DNA of 23,755 nucleotides from DASUFI01 sp036274635 (lineage in GTDB: Bacteria; Planctomycetota; B15-G4). Location: NCBI GenBank assembly GCA_036274635.1, contig DASUFI010000001.1:1-23755 (forward strand), given 5' to 3'. Within the stretch, counting starts at the first letter, position 1, and each line of letters starts with the position of its first letter. The position numbers and the translations under genes are program-made. Positions 7,225 through 15,373 of this stretch are shown piece by piece. Below the pieces are notes generated by a model, which had not been told where the DNA came from, did not search any database, and saw nothing but the letters and a program-made list of their open reading frames with translations.

Positions 7225-8565
7225 TCAGAACTCCGTCCCGCTCGAGAAACCGAACCCCTCGACCCTCAAGCTCGGCACCACGACCCAGCCCCCGAACAAC
7301 GCCGACGCCAAACGCAGATCCCCGCCCACTCCCGTCACCCGCTTCAGCGCCTCCGTGAGGCTCTCCGTGTACCGCATGTTCTTCACCGCGCCGACGATCT
7401 CGCCGTTCTCGATGAGGAAGGTGCCGTTGCGCGTCATGCCGGTGAGCGTCAGCTTGGTGGGCTCGACGACGTTGCTGTAGTGGAACTGCGTGACCAGCAG
7501 CCCGCGCTTCATCCCGCCGATGAGCGCCTGCGTGTCGCCGCCCGCGCCTGCCGCGAGGCACAGGTTGCCGGGCTGCGGGCCGTCGCGCGCCGGCTGCGGC
7601 AGCGCGTGGCCGGTGCTCGCGCAGCCCGAGCGCTTGGCCGTCACCTGGTCGTGCACCAGGCCGCGCGCGACGCCCTTCTCCACCAGCGACACGCGCTGGC
7701 GGGGCAGGCCCTCGCCGTCGAAGACCGGGCCCACCGTCATCGGGTGGAAGGCGTCGTCGCTCAGCGAGATGTTCTCGCCGAAGACCGGCTCGCCCATGCG
7801 GCCGGCGAGGAAGCTGCAGCCGTCCAGCACCTGCTGCGCGCCGAAGCCGTGCGACGCGGTGAACAGCAGCAGCGACGACACGGCCGCCGGCTCGAGCACC
7901 ACGTCGTAGCGCCCCGGCGGCACGGCGCGGGGCGCGCGGCTCTTCACGGCCTTGTCCACGGCGCGCGCGGCGACGGCGGGCGCGTCCAGCTGCGTGTGCC
8001 CGTCGCCGGTGGCGCAGGCCCAGCCGGCGCCGTCGTCGCGGAAGGCGGAAACCGACACCTGCGCGACGGTGTCCCAGTCGTGCACGGCGAGTCCGCGTGA
8101 ATTCATGAGGAGGCGCAGCGTGGAGACTCCGTGATGGATGCCGGCGGCGCGGCAGCCGGCGGCACGCGCGGCGTCGGTCACGGAGCCGACGGCGGTGGCC
8201 GTGGCCTCGGGGTCCGCGCGCAGCGGGCCGCGGCCGCGCAGCGTGTGCTGCTGCGCGCCGGGCAGCGTCGGCAGCTCGGCAGCGGGTGACAGCTTCGCCA
8301 CGGCCAGGGCGCGCTCGACGGTGCGCGCGACGGCCTCCTCGGTGGGCGTGCCGGTGGAGGCCTTGCCCTGCCGGCCGCCAGCGCGCACGCGCACCGCGAC
8401 GCAGGCCGTGCCGCGCAGCACGTTCTGCACGGGATGCTCGTGCGTGAAGCGGTTGAGCTCCTCGTCCTGGGCCTCGACGGCGACCTCGGCCTCGTCGGCG
8501 CCGGCGCGAGCGGCGAGGCGCAGGGCGTGCTCGGCGAGTCGGCGGGCGCGTTCGGGATCCAGCAT
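7225..8565 (-). CDS. pmbA: TldE/PmbA family peptidase subunit
   Basis: The 446-residue product is the partner subunit of TldD. It shares the TldD fold but, as expected for PmbA/TldE, has no HExxxH motif. Recognisable segments are GADEAEVAVEAQDEELNRF near the N terminus, GRYDVVLEPAAVSSLL mid-protein, and FHYSNVVEPTKLTLTGMTRN and FLIENGEIVGAVKNMRYTES near the C terminus, which is strongly family-typical. ATG 8565 was chosen because AGGAGG (8576-8571) lies 5 nt upstream. A GTG at 8571 in the same frame would overlap that ribosome binding site. The gene is first of a two-gene operon with tldD. Confidence 0.92.
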   Translation of the reverse strand: MLDPERARRLAEHALRLAARAGADEAEVAVEAQDEELNRFTHEHPVQNVLRGTACVAVRVRAGGRQGKASTGTPTEEAVARTVERALAVAKLSPAAELPTLPGAQQHTLRGRGPLRADPEATATAVGSVTDAARAAGCRAAGIHHGVSTLRLLMNSRGLAVHDWDTVAQVSVSAFRDDGAGWACATGDGHTQLDAPAVAARAVDKAVKSRAPRAVPPGRYDVVLEPAAVSSLLLFTASHGFGAQQVLDGCSFLAGRMGEPVFGENISLSDDAFHPMTVGPVFDGEGLPRQRVSLVEKGVARGLVHDQVTAKRSGCASTGHALPQPARDGPQPGNLCLAAGAGGDTQALIGGMKRGLLVTQFHYSNVVEPTKLTLTGMTRNGTFLIENGEIVGAVKNMRYTESLTEALKRVTGVGGDLRLASALFGGWVVVPSLRVEGFGFSSGTEF

Positions 8566-8570
8566 GCACA

Positions 8571-8576
8571 CCTCCT
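8571..8576 (-). promoter_or_regulatory. Strong Shine-Dalgarno sequence of pmbA
   Basis: On the minus strand AGGAGG is followed by TGTGC and the ATG at 8565, a 5-nt spacing. It is the only full-consensus ribosome binding site noticed before any gene in the window. It decides the pmbA start against the overlapping GTG. Confidence 0.75.
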
Positions 8577-8698
8577 GCGCCGCGTGCGGCGCCTTGTCGG
8601 CCTTTCGTGGGTGTCGTAGCCTAGCGGGACGCGTCCGGGCAGGACGTACCCGTGCAGGCGGGAGAAAGGTCCGCCATTCTAGGTGCAGCCCACGGCTG

Positions 8699-8704
8699 TA
8701 TCAT
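8699..8704 (+). promoter_or_regulatory. Putative -10 element giving a leaderless GH2-like gene mRNA
   Basis: TATCAT ends 7 nt before the ATG at 8712. The spacing equals that before the malic enzyme gene, and it predicts transcription starting at the start codon. Upstream in-frame ATGs at 8652 and 8703 lie before or inside this hexamer and are therefore unlikely starts. The signal peptide also begins at 8712. Confidence 0.5.
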
Positions 8705-8711
8705 GCGATCG

Positions 8712-11700
8712 ATGAGCCGCGTCCCTCCCGCGCTGGTCATCGCGACGAGTCTGTTCGTGCTCGTCGCGGTGCTGCACGGGCAGGATGCCGGCGTGTCCGG
8801 GCCTCCTGGCGACGCGGCTTCGCCACGCGTGTCGCTCGACGGTCGCTGGGAGCTGCTCCTCGACCGCGAGAACACCGGCCTGACGCGCGGGCTGCAGGCC
8901 GGCAGCGGGCCGGGCTGGGACCGCGCGCTCAAGGTCGCGGTGCCCGGGCCGCTCGAGTCCAACACGCAGGCCAGCGAGTATGACGGGGTGGCCTGGTACC
9001 GCTGCGCGCTGCCGGCCGCGCACGCGCCGCCGGGCGGGCACCTGCTGCTGCAGTTCGAGGAGGTCGACTGGCGCGTCGACGCCTGGCTGGACGGCCAGCT
9101 GCTCGGCCGCCACGACGGGCCGGGCGTGTTCCGCTTCGACGTCACCGGCAAGCTGGAGACGGCAGGCCACACGCTCGTGCTGCGCGTCGTGGATCCCGGC
9201 GACAAGCAGGTGGACGGCCTGCTGATCTCGGGCTTGCCCTCGGGTCGGCAGGCGTGGTTCTACGACGTGGGCGGGCTGCTCGGCTCGGTGAACCTGGTGC
9301 AGGCCGGGCCGGTGCTGGTGCTGCGCCACGACCTGCGCCTGCTGCCCGACGGCTCGGCGCAGCTGCGCGTGGACCTCGAGGGCCTCGACAGCACGCCGCG
9401 CGACGTGGTCCTGCGCGTCGACGTCGGCAGCGTGCCCGGCGAGGCGCGCGTCACGCTGTCGCCGGGCGAGAGCAGCTTCGACATCCCGCTGCCGGACAGC
9501 GAGCACCTCGCGCACTGGGCGCCCGAGACGCCCGTGCTGCATCCGCTGAGCGTGAACGTCCTCGACCCGGACGGCAGGCCGCTGGCGCACGCCAGGGGCC
9601 GCGAGGGCCTGCGGCGCTTCGCGGCGGAAGGCGATCGCTTCACGCTCGACGGCCGGCCGCTGCGCATCCACGGTGTCGGCTATCCGGCCGCCTACCCGAA
9701 GGGCCTGTCGCGCCCGCCCGACGACGGCTTCCTGCGCCGCGACCTCACGGCCATCAAGGACGCCGGCTTCAACCTCGTGCGCGTCGAGCAGCGCATCGCG
9801 CCCGAGGTCTGGGAGCTGTGCGACGAGCTCGGCCTCCTGGTGCAGGCCGAGCCGCCGCTGGGCCGCATGAGCCACGAGCTGCCGGGCACGGCGGCGGCGG
9901 TGGACGCGACGCTGGTGGCCTTCGCGCAGGCGCTGCAGGGCCACCCGTCGGTGGTCATGGTCACGGTGCTGGACGAGGGCGGCGGCCTGCTGTGGCGCGA
10001 CGAGCCCGAGCTGCTGCGCCGCACGCAGGCGCTGCTGCCCGAGCGGCTGCTGCTCTCGGACTCCGGCGGCGCGACGGGCGAGACGCAGCTGCTGAACCCG
10101 CACGAGCCCGAGCCGGTGGCCGCGGCGGACGTGCACCTCACCGTGCGCTGGCCGTGGGACGCCGCGCAGCGCCGCGGGGTCGAAGTCCTCGGCGGCGGCG
10201 GGCGCCTCACCTACGTGAGCCGCTGGTCGGCGGGCGGCGAGCCGTCCTTCGTGGACAACGTCGCGGGCTTCAGCAACGCGATGACCTCGCGCGACGCAGC
10301 GCTGCACGTGCAGCGCCTGCAGGAGGCGAGCACCCAGCTGGCCAGCACGCCGTTGGGGCAGGTGGTGCGCGAGCTCTCGCAGCTGACCGCGCTGGGCCAG
10401 TCGGTGCAGGCGCGCGCGGTGCGCAGCGTGGGCTCGGCGCTGCGCACGCAGGGCGACCTCGCCGGCGAGTGCTACGCCAGCTGGCGCGACGTCGCCTGGC
10501 AGGACGCCGAGGGCCTGTGCGACGTGTGGGGCCGCGCCAAGCCGGCCCTCTCCGGCCTGCGCGCGTGCGGCTCGCTGCCGCCGACCCTCGGCGATCTGCC
10601 GGCGCGCCCCGCCCATCCCATCGCCACCGGCTCGATGGCCGGCCTCACGCCCGGCGTGCAGGCGCTCGTGTCCCGGCTCGTGGCCCGGCCCGGCGAGCTC
10701 GACGGCGCGCCGCACATCGCGGTGGCGGGCGAGCGGCAGCTGGTCTGGAGCGCGGACGGCATGGCGATCACCGTGGCCCTGCTGCGCTTCGTGCGCGACG
10801 GTGGCACGCTGCTGGTGCTGGTGCCGCCCGACGCGGGCCACCTGCTCACGGGCGACGTCGCGATCGACGAGGGCGCGGGCCAGCTGGCCGACCTGCCCGT
10901 CGACGTGTCCGCGCGCCCCGTGCACCACCCCGACGCCCAGGGGCTGCTGCTCTTCGCCGAGAAGAGCGCGCTGCTGGCGGACCTGCCGCTCGAGCTGCCG
11001 GTGCTGGACGACCGGCTCACCGACGTCGCGCCCCAGGACGTGCTCTTCGCGCCCCCCACCGCCGGCCTCGACGTGCAGCTGGCCTGCGTCGACCAGAGCG
11101 GCCGCTACGTGGGCGCGGCCGTGCAGGCCGTGCCCTACGGCAAGGGCCACCTGGTGCTCTCGACCCTGCGCCTCACCGACGAGACCGTGACCGACCCGGG
11201 GGCCGCGCGCCTGCTCGAGAACCTCGTGCGCTACACCGCCGCCGTGGCCTCGCGCAAGCCCGAGCCGCCGCCCACCTCGGCCTGGGCGCCCACCGGCAAG
11301 GTGCGCGACGCGATCCAGCAGCACGTCTGGCGCTACAAGATCTGGTTCGGGCTGGCCGAGCGCATGGCCACGGCGCGCATCCCGGGCCTGCCGCCCTCGC
11401 CCCGCGTCGACGCGACGGAGCTGCCCACCATGGTGGCCCGCAAGAACACCGGCCTCGACCAGATCGTGCAGGGCAAGGCGGACGACGGCGACAAGATCCT
11501 CGCGATGATCGACGGCGGCCCGCTCGGCGGCGACCGCGAGGCCTTCCTGCGCGACGAGCTGGCGCTCGCGGACGCGCTGAAGGCGCGCCAGGCCAAGGGC
11601 CCGTCGCTGCTGCCCGCCGAGCGCGTCGAGCTGCTGGGCCAGCACGCGCGGGCGCTGCGCCTGCTGCGCATGGGCGAGGCGCGGGCCGGGGTGTCCACCC

Positions 11701-11777
11701 TGGACCAGCTGCTCGAGGGGCTGCGCAAGGCGACGGATGGGAGCGAAGCGTCGGGGGCAGCGGCGGCGGGACGCTGA
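8712..11777 (+). CDS. Secreted glycoside hydrolase family 2-like protein with degenerate active site
   Basis: The 1021-residue product has an N-terminal signal peptide or anchor (MSRVPPALVIATSLFVLVAV). Residues about 37-195 form a GH2 sugar-binding jelly-roll (SLDGRWELLL, GVAWYRCALP, WLDGQLLGRHDGPGVFRFDV). An Ig-like domain follows to about 305, and then a GH2 TIM-barrel-like region (FTLDGRPLRIHGVGYPA, FNLVRVEQRIAPEVWELCDE). The usual catalytic signatures are altered. Gln360 stands where RxxH has His, D421-E422 replaces the conserved N-E acid/base pair, and YVSRW (R504) sits where a nucleophile S-E-F/Y is usual. E510 might substitute. Residues about 650-845 resemble the glutamine-amidotransferase-like domain found in some beta-galactosidases (RFVRDGGTLLVLVPPD, YGKGHLVLSTLRL). 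A helical tail of about 150 residues is unrecognised. The protein may be a non-catalytic glycan-binding protein. Confidence 0.8.
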   Translation: MSRVPPALVIATSLFVLVAVLHGQDAGVSGPPGDAASPRVSLDGRWELLLDRENTGLTRGLQAGSGPGWDRALKVAVPGPLESNTQASEYDGVAWYRCALPAAHAPPGGHLLLQFEEVDWRVDAWLDGQLLGRHDGPGVFRFDVTGKLETAGHTLVLRVVDPGDKQVDGLLISGLPSGRQAWFYDVGGLLGSVNLVQAGPVLVLRHDLRLLPDGSAQLRVDLEGLDSTPRDVVLRVDVGSVPGEARVTLSPGESSFDIPLPDSEHLAHWAPETPVLHPLSVNVLDPDGRPLAHARGREGLRRFAAEGDRFTLDGRPLRIHGVGYPAAYPKGLSRPPDDGFLRRDLTAIKDAGFNLVRVEQRIAPEVWELCDELGLLVQAEPPLGRMSHELPGTAAAVDATLVAFAQALQGHPSVVMVTVLDEGGGLLWRDEPELLRRTQALLPERLLLSDSGGATGETQLLNPHEPEPVAAADVHLTVRWPWDAAQRRGVEVLGGGGRLTYVSRWSAGGEPSFVDNVAGFSNAMTSRDAALHVQRLQEASTQLASTPLGQVVRELSQLTALGQSVQARAVRSVGSALRTQGDLAGECYASWRDVAWQDAEGLCDVWGRAKPALSGLRACGSLPPTLGDLPARPAHPIATGSMAGLTPGVQALVSRLVARPGELDGAPHIAVAGERQLVWSADGMAITVALLRFVRDGGTLLVLVPPDAGHLLTGDVAIDEGAGQLADLPVDVSARPVHHPDAQGLLLFAEKSALLADLPLELPVLDDRLTDVAPQDVLFAPPTAGLDVQLACVDQSGRYVGAAVQAVPYGKGHLVLSTLRLTDETVTDPGAARLLENLVRYTAAVASRKPEPPPTSAWAPTGKVRDAIQQHVWRYKIWFGLAERMATARIPGLPPSPRVDATELPTMVARKNTGLDQIVQGKADDGDKILAMIDGGPLGGDREAFLRDELALADALKARQAKGPSLLPAERVELLGQHARALRLLRMGEARAGVSTLDQLLEGLRKATDGSEASGAAAAGR

Positions 11778-11863
11778 GCGCGCGGCGGGGCGGCGGGCCG
11801 CGGCGGCGGGTTGACATGCGGCGCGCCGGCCCACCGGCGACGGCGCGGCGCCCACCCCCCGCT

Positions 11864-11872
11864 TGGTACGAT
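11864..11872 (+). promoter_or_regulatory. Putative extended -10 promoter of the ribH operon
   Basis: TGG-TACGAT is a TGn-extended -10 hexamer that ends 30 nt before the ribH ATG, leaving a leader of roughly 24 nt. No -35 sits at 16-18 nt. A perfect TTGACA occurs at 11811-11816, but it is 50 nt upstream, too far to pair with this element. Confidence 0.45.
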
Positions 11873-11902
11873 GCCTCACCGCTCCTTTCCACCCGGATCC
11901 CC

Positions 11903-12382
11903 ATGCGCGAACTTCGCGGAACCCTCGACGGCAGCCGGCTGCGCGTGGCCCTGGTGGTGAGCCGCTACAACGAGTCCGTGACGCGCGGCCTGCAGGCCGG
12001 CGCGTTGGAGGAGCTGGCCGCGCTCAAGGTGCCGGCCGAGCGCATCACGCTGTGCGAGGTGCCGGGCGCGCTGGAGATCCCCGTCGTGGCGCGGGCGCTG
12101 GCGCGCGGCGGCGGCCAGGACGCCATCGTGGCGCTGGGCTGCGTGATCCGCGGCGAAACGGACCACTACGAGCGCGTGTGCGCCGAGGCCACGCGCGGCT
12201 GCGGCGAGGTGGCGCTGGCCACGGGCGTGCCGGTGGCCTTCGGCGTGCTCACCTGCGAGACGCTGGCGCAGGCGCGCGACCGCAGCGGCGCCGGCCCCAA
12301 GAACAAGGGCCGCGAGGCAGCGCGCGCGGCCGTGGAGACGGCCTCGCTGCTGCTGGCGCTGCGCGCGGAGGGCGGCGCATGA
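11903..12382 (+). CDS. ribH: 6,7-dimethyl-8-ribityllumazine synthase
   Basis: The 159-residue product catalyses the penultimate step of riboflavin synthesis, joining the ribityl-aminopyrimidine to 3,4-dihydroxy-2-butanone 4-phosphate. Family motifs are all present: SRYNESVT (residues 20-27), VPGALEIP (53-60), and ALGCVIRGETDHYERV with catalytic His88. PVAFGVLTCETLAQARDRSG and a terminal alpha-helix complete the fold. Length is standard. The protein probably assembles into pentamers or 60-mer capsids in the cytoplasm. The gene ends in ATGA, overlapping the nusB start by 4 nt; ribH-nusB adjacency is common across bacteria. No other riboflavin gene is nearby, and no FMN riboswitch is apparent in the 125-nt upstream gap. 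Confidence 0.96.
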   Translation: MRELRGTLDGSRLRVALVVSRYNESVTRGLQAGALEELAALKVPAERITLCEVPGALEIPVVARALARGGGQDAIVALGCVIRGETDHYERVCAEATRGCGEVALATGVPVAFGVLTCETLAQARDRSGAGPKNKGREAARAAVETASLLLALRAEGGA

Positions 12383-12828
12383 TCGGCTCGCGGACGCGCA
12401 GCCGGGAGATCGCGCTGCAGGTGCTGTACTCGTGCGACCGCGAGGCCGTCACGCAGCGGGCGCAGTGGGAGCCCACGCTGGCCGACGCCGAGTGCTCGCC
12501 CGAGGTGCGCGCCTTCGCGCGGGAGCTGGTGGAGGGCGTGCTGGCCGACCGCGCGCGCATCGACGCCCTCATCGCCGCCGCGGCCGACAACTGGGAGCTG
12601 TCGCGGCTCGCCACGGTGGACCGCAACATCCTGCGCGTGGCCGTGCACGAGCTGACGGCGCGGCCGGACATCCCGGCCAAGGTCTCCATCAACGAGGCCA
12701 TCGAGCTGGGCAAGCGCTTCAGTACGGCGCAGTCGGGCGCCTTCATCAACGGCCTCCTCGACCGCATCCGGCGCGACCTCGGGCGCGCGGTGGACGAGGC
12801 CCCGGCGCCGCAGGGCGAGGCGGGCTGA
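12379..12828 (+). CDS. nusB: Transcription antitermination factor NusB
   Basis: The 149-residue product binds boxA RNA with NusE (S10) and supports rRNA operon antitermination. It opens with the typical TRSREIALQVLYSCDRE. ELVEGVLADRARIDALI and the hallmark segment RLATVDRNILRVAVHEL follow. KVSINEAIELGKRF and SGAFINGLLDRI are also typical. The ATG overlaps the ribH stop (ATGA), and the nusB stop overlaps the ftsY start by one base (TGATG), so expression is probably coupled through the operon. A short acidic Ala/Pro tail follows the core fold. Confidence 0.95.
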   Translation: MIGSRTRSREIALQVLYSCDREAVTQRAQWEPTLADAECSPEVRAFARELVEGVLADRARIDALIAAAADNWELSRLATVDRNILRVAVHELTARPDIPAKVSINEAIELGKRFSTAQSGAFINGLLDRIRRDLGRAVDEAPAPQGEAG

Positions 12829-13736
12829 TGGTCTTCGGCAAGCTGCTGGCCGGGCTGAAGCGCACGCGCGAGGCGCTCGTCAGCGGCCTGCGCAGCCTGC
12901 TGCCGCGCGGCCCGCTGGACGCGGCCACGCTCGATCGCGTCGAGGAGCTGCTCTACACCGCCGACCTCGGTCCGGCAGCGAGCGAGCTGGTGGGCGAGCT
13001 GCGCGCGGCGTGGAAGCGCGGCGAGGTGGCGACGGCCGAGCAGGTCGAGCCCTTCCTGCGCGCCCGCATCCTGCAGCTGCTCGGCCCCGCGCCGCCGCCC
13101 GCCGCCGCGGACGGCCCGCGACCGCGCGTCGTGCTGGTGTGCGGCGTGAACGGCTCGGGCAAGACCACCTCCATCGCCAAGCTCACCTGGCTGCACCGCA
13201 GCGAGGGCCGGCGCGTGATGCTCGCCGCCTGCGACACCTTCCGCGCGGCCGCGGTGGAGCAGCTGGGCATCTGGGCCCAGCGCCTCGAGGTGCCCATCGT
13301 GCAGCGGCCCACCGGCAGCGACCCGTCGGGCCTGGCCTTCGACGCGGCCGACGCGGCGCTGAAGCAGGACATCGACGTGCTGCTGGTGGACACCGCCGGC
13401 CGCCTGCACACCCAGAAGAACCTCATGGCCGAGCTGGACAAGATCCGCCGCGTGCTGGCCAAGCGCATCCCGGGCGCGCCGCACGAGGTGCTGCTGGTGC
13501 TGGACGGCACCACGGGCCAGAACGCCATCCAGCAGGCGCAGCGCTTCAAGGAGGCGGTGGACGTCACGGGCCTCATGGTCACCAAGCTGGACGGCACGGC
13601 CAAGGGCGGCGCGCTGGTGTCCATCCGCAAGCAGCTCGGGCTGCCGGTGCTCTTCGTGGGCCTGGGCGAGACGCCCGAGGACATCGAGCGCTTCGAGCCG
13701 GCGGCCTTCGTGGACGCGCTGTTCAAGCTGGCATGA
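12828..13736 (+). CDS. ftsY: Signal recognition particle receptor FtsY
   Basis: The 302-residue product is the SRP receptor GTPase that delivers nascent membrane proteins to the translocon. It has a short N domain (residues about 1-95, including LDAATLDRVEELLYTADLG) and no long acidic A domain, as in many non-enterobacterial FtsY proteins. The G domain shows the P-loop GVNGSGKTT (106-114), ACDTFRAAAVEQL, DTAGR (188-192), TTGQNA and TKLDGTAKGG (252-261). GLGETPEDIERFEP near the end is the FtsY/Ffh closing loop. The gene overlaps nusB by 1 nt and the following ligase gene by 4 nt (ATGA). It acts at the cytoplasmic face of the inner membrane. Confidence 0.96.
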   Translation: MVFGKLLAGLKRTREALVSGLRSLLPRGPLDAATLDRVEELLYTADLGPAASELVGELRAAWKRGEVATAEQVEPFLRARILQLLGPAPPPAAADGPRPRVVLVCGVNGSGKTTSIAKLTWLHRSEGRRVMLAACDTFRAAAVEQLGIWAQRLEVPIVQRPTGSDPSGLAFDAADAALKQDIDVLLVDTAGRLHTQKNLMAELDKIRRVLAKRIPGAPHEVLLVLDGTTGQNAIQQAQRFKEAVDVTGLMVTKLDGTAKGGALVSIRKQLGLPVLFVGLGETPEDIERFEPAAFVDALFKLA

Positions 13737-15361
13737 GCGGCGAGCCGCGCGCCGCCGAGGCTCCCCCGGCGCCGTGGGAGCTGGCCTTGCTGCTGCTGGC
13801 CGCCGCCGCCGCCGTGCTGCCGGACCTCTTCGACGTCGACGCCTTCAAGACCGCGGCGGTCGCGCTGCTGGTCGCGGCCGTCCTGCTGCCGCGCCTGCTG
13901 GTCAGCGGCACGGACGACGTGCGCGCGTGGCTGCAGTGCGCGAGCGGGCGGCTGCACCTGCTGGCCGCGGCGCTGGCGCTGCCGCTGGCCCTGGGCGCGC
14001 TGCCCAACGCGGGCGTGACGGACCGGCTGCTCGGCACGGCCCTGGCCGTGACGGCCGCGGTGCTCGGGCTGCGCGCGGCGCAGGCCGGGCTCTCGCTCTC
14101 GCGCGCGCTGCACGCGGCCACCTTCGTCGTGGCGGTGACCTGCCTGCTGCAGGCGGTCGGGCTGCTCGGGGGACTCACCGAGCTGGACCCGCAGGGCCTG
14201 CCCGAGATCGTGGGCACGCTGGGCAACAGCACGCGCGCCGGCGCGCTGCTGGCGCTGGGCGTCACGGCGGCCTTCGCGCAGCTGGTCACGCCCGACCCGC
14301 GCGAGCCGTACTGGCGCGAGCGTGTCGCGAGCTCCATCTTGCTCCTCGGCACGATCGCGCTGCTGCTCACGCGCGCGCGCGGCGCGTGGCTGGCGGCCGT
14401 GGCGGGCGTGGCCATGGTGGCCTTCCTCTCGCGCGACGCGCTGCGCGCGCGGCTGCGCACCTGGGGCCTGCCGCTGGCGATGGGCATCGTGCTGGCCTTC
14501 GTGCTGGGCGACGGCGCGCGCCTGCTGCAGCCCAAGGTGACGCGCGAGGGCCCGGTGCTCTCGGGCCAGGACGTCACGGCGCGCGTGCGCCTCTCGGTCT
14601 GGCGTGGCACGCTGCGCCTCGTCGAGGACCACGCGCTGACGGGCGTCGGCCTCGGGCGCTTCCGCCAGGCCTTCCCGCCCTATCGCGAGCCGGAAGAGGC
14701 CGCGCTGCCGGGCCGCGAGGGCCTGCCCACCGAGGTGGACCATCCCCACAACGAGCTGCTGCTGCCCTTCGCCGAGGGCGGCCTGCTCGCCGGCGCCTGC
14801 CTGCTGGGCTTCCTCGTGCTCACCCTGCGTCGCGCCGCGGCACGCGTGCGCGGCGCGGGGCCGTTCGCGTCGCCGCGCCCCGATGGTGGCCTCTCGGACC
14901 GCGTCGCACTCGGCCTGCTCGTGGCCGGCACCGTGAGCGCGCTGGTGCAGAACGCCTGGACCACGCCCGGCACCGCGCTGCCCTTCTTCGCCGCGGCGGG
15001 CTGGGTCTGGCGGCCCACGTCCGCGCCGCACCCCGCGAGCGCCAGCGTACGCACCGCCACGCGCGTGCTGCTGGCCGTGCTCATCCTCGGCCTGCTGGCC
15101 TTGGCCCTGCCGCGCACGCGCACCCACGTGCAGTGGTGGCGCTTCTACCGCGCCGCACACCGCGACGGCATCAACCTCGAGAACATCGAGACGCTGGTGG
15201 ACGCCGCCGACGCCTCGCCCGGCGACGTCGACATCCAGGCGCGCCTCGTGCAGCTGGCCGGCGACGTGCAGCGCGACGCGCCCGAGGCGGCCGACCGCGT
15301 GCAGGCGCCGCTGGACCGGGCGCTGGGCCGGGTGGCGAGGCTGCGCGCGCCGGCCAACTAG
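13733..15361 (+). CDS. O-antigen ligase/polymerase-like (Wzy/WaaL) membrane protein
   Basis: The 542-residue product is a polytopic membrane protein with about 10-12 hydrophobic segments. These include WELALLLLAAAAAVL at the N terminus and VLLAVLILGLLALAL near residue 450. The Wzy_C/O-antigen ligase signature is present: a loop with GVGLGRFRQAFPPY, then H337-P-H339-N340-E-LLL and AEGGLLAG. This family joins or polymerises lipid-linked glycans in the inner membrane, with the conserved His/Asn loop on the periplasmic side. The last roughly 85 residues (VQWWRFYRAAHRDGINLENI onward) form a soluble helical tail. The gene is last in the ribH-nusB-ftsY operon and overlaps ftsY by 4 nt, an unusual place for a glycan gene. 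The substrate is unknown. Confidence 0.82.
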   Translation: MSGEPRAAEAPPAPWELALLLLAAAAAVLPDLFDVDAFKTAAVALLVAAVLLPRLLVSGTDDVRAWLQCASGRLHLLAAALALPLALGALPNAGVTDRLLGTALAVTAAVLGLRAAQAGLSLSRALHAATFVVAVTCLLQAVGLLGGLTELDPQGLPEIVGTLGNSTRAGALLALGVTAAFAQLVTPDPREPYWRERVASSILLLGTIALLLTRARGAWLAAVAGVAMVAFLSRDALRARLRTWGLPLAMGIVLAFVLGDGARLLQPKVTREGPVLSGQDVTARVRLSVWRGTLRLVEDHALTGVGLGRFRQAFPPYREPEEAALPGREGLPTEVDHPHNELLLPFAEGGLLAGACLLGFLVLTLRRAAARVRGAGPFASPRPDGGLSDRVALGLLVAGTVSALVQNAWTTPGTALPFFAAAGWVWRPTSAPHPASASVRTATRVLLAVLILGLLALALPRTRTHVQWWRFYRAAHRDGINLENIETLVDAADASPGDVDIQARLVQLAGDVQRDAPEAADRVQAPLDRALGRVARLRAPAN

Positions 15362-15373
15362 CCGCGCGGCGCA

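Noticed and set aside
8566..8571. GTG start for pmbA, adding 2 residues
   Set aside because: It overlaps the AGGAGG ribosome binding site, whereas ATG 8565 is correctly spaced.
8679..11879. Very long antisense open frame opposite the GH2-like gene, and similar long frames elsewhere
   Set aside because: They are low-complexity Arg/Ala/Gly/His translations typical of shadow frames in GC-rich coding DNA, with no domain or start signal.
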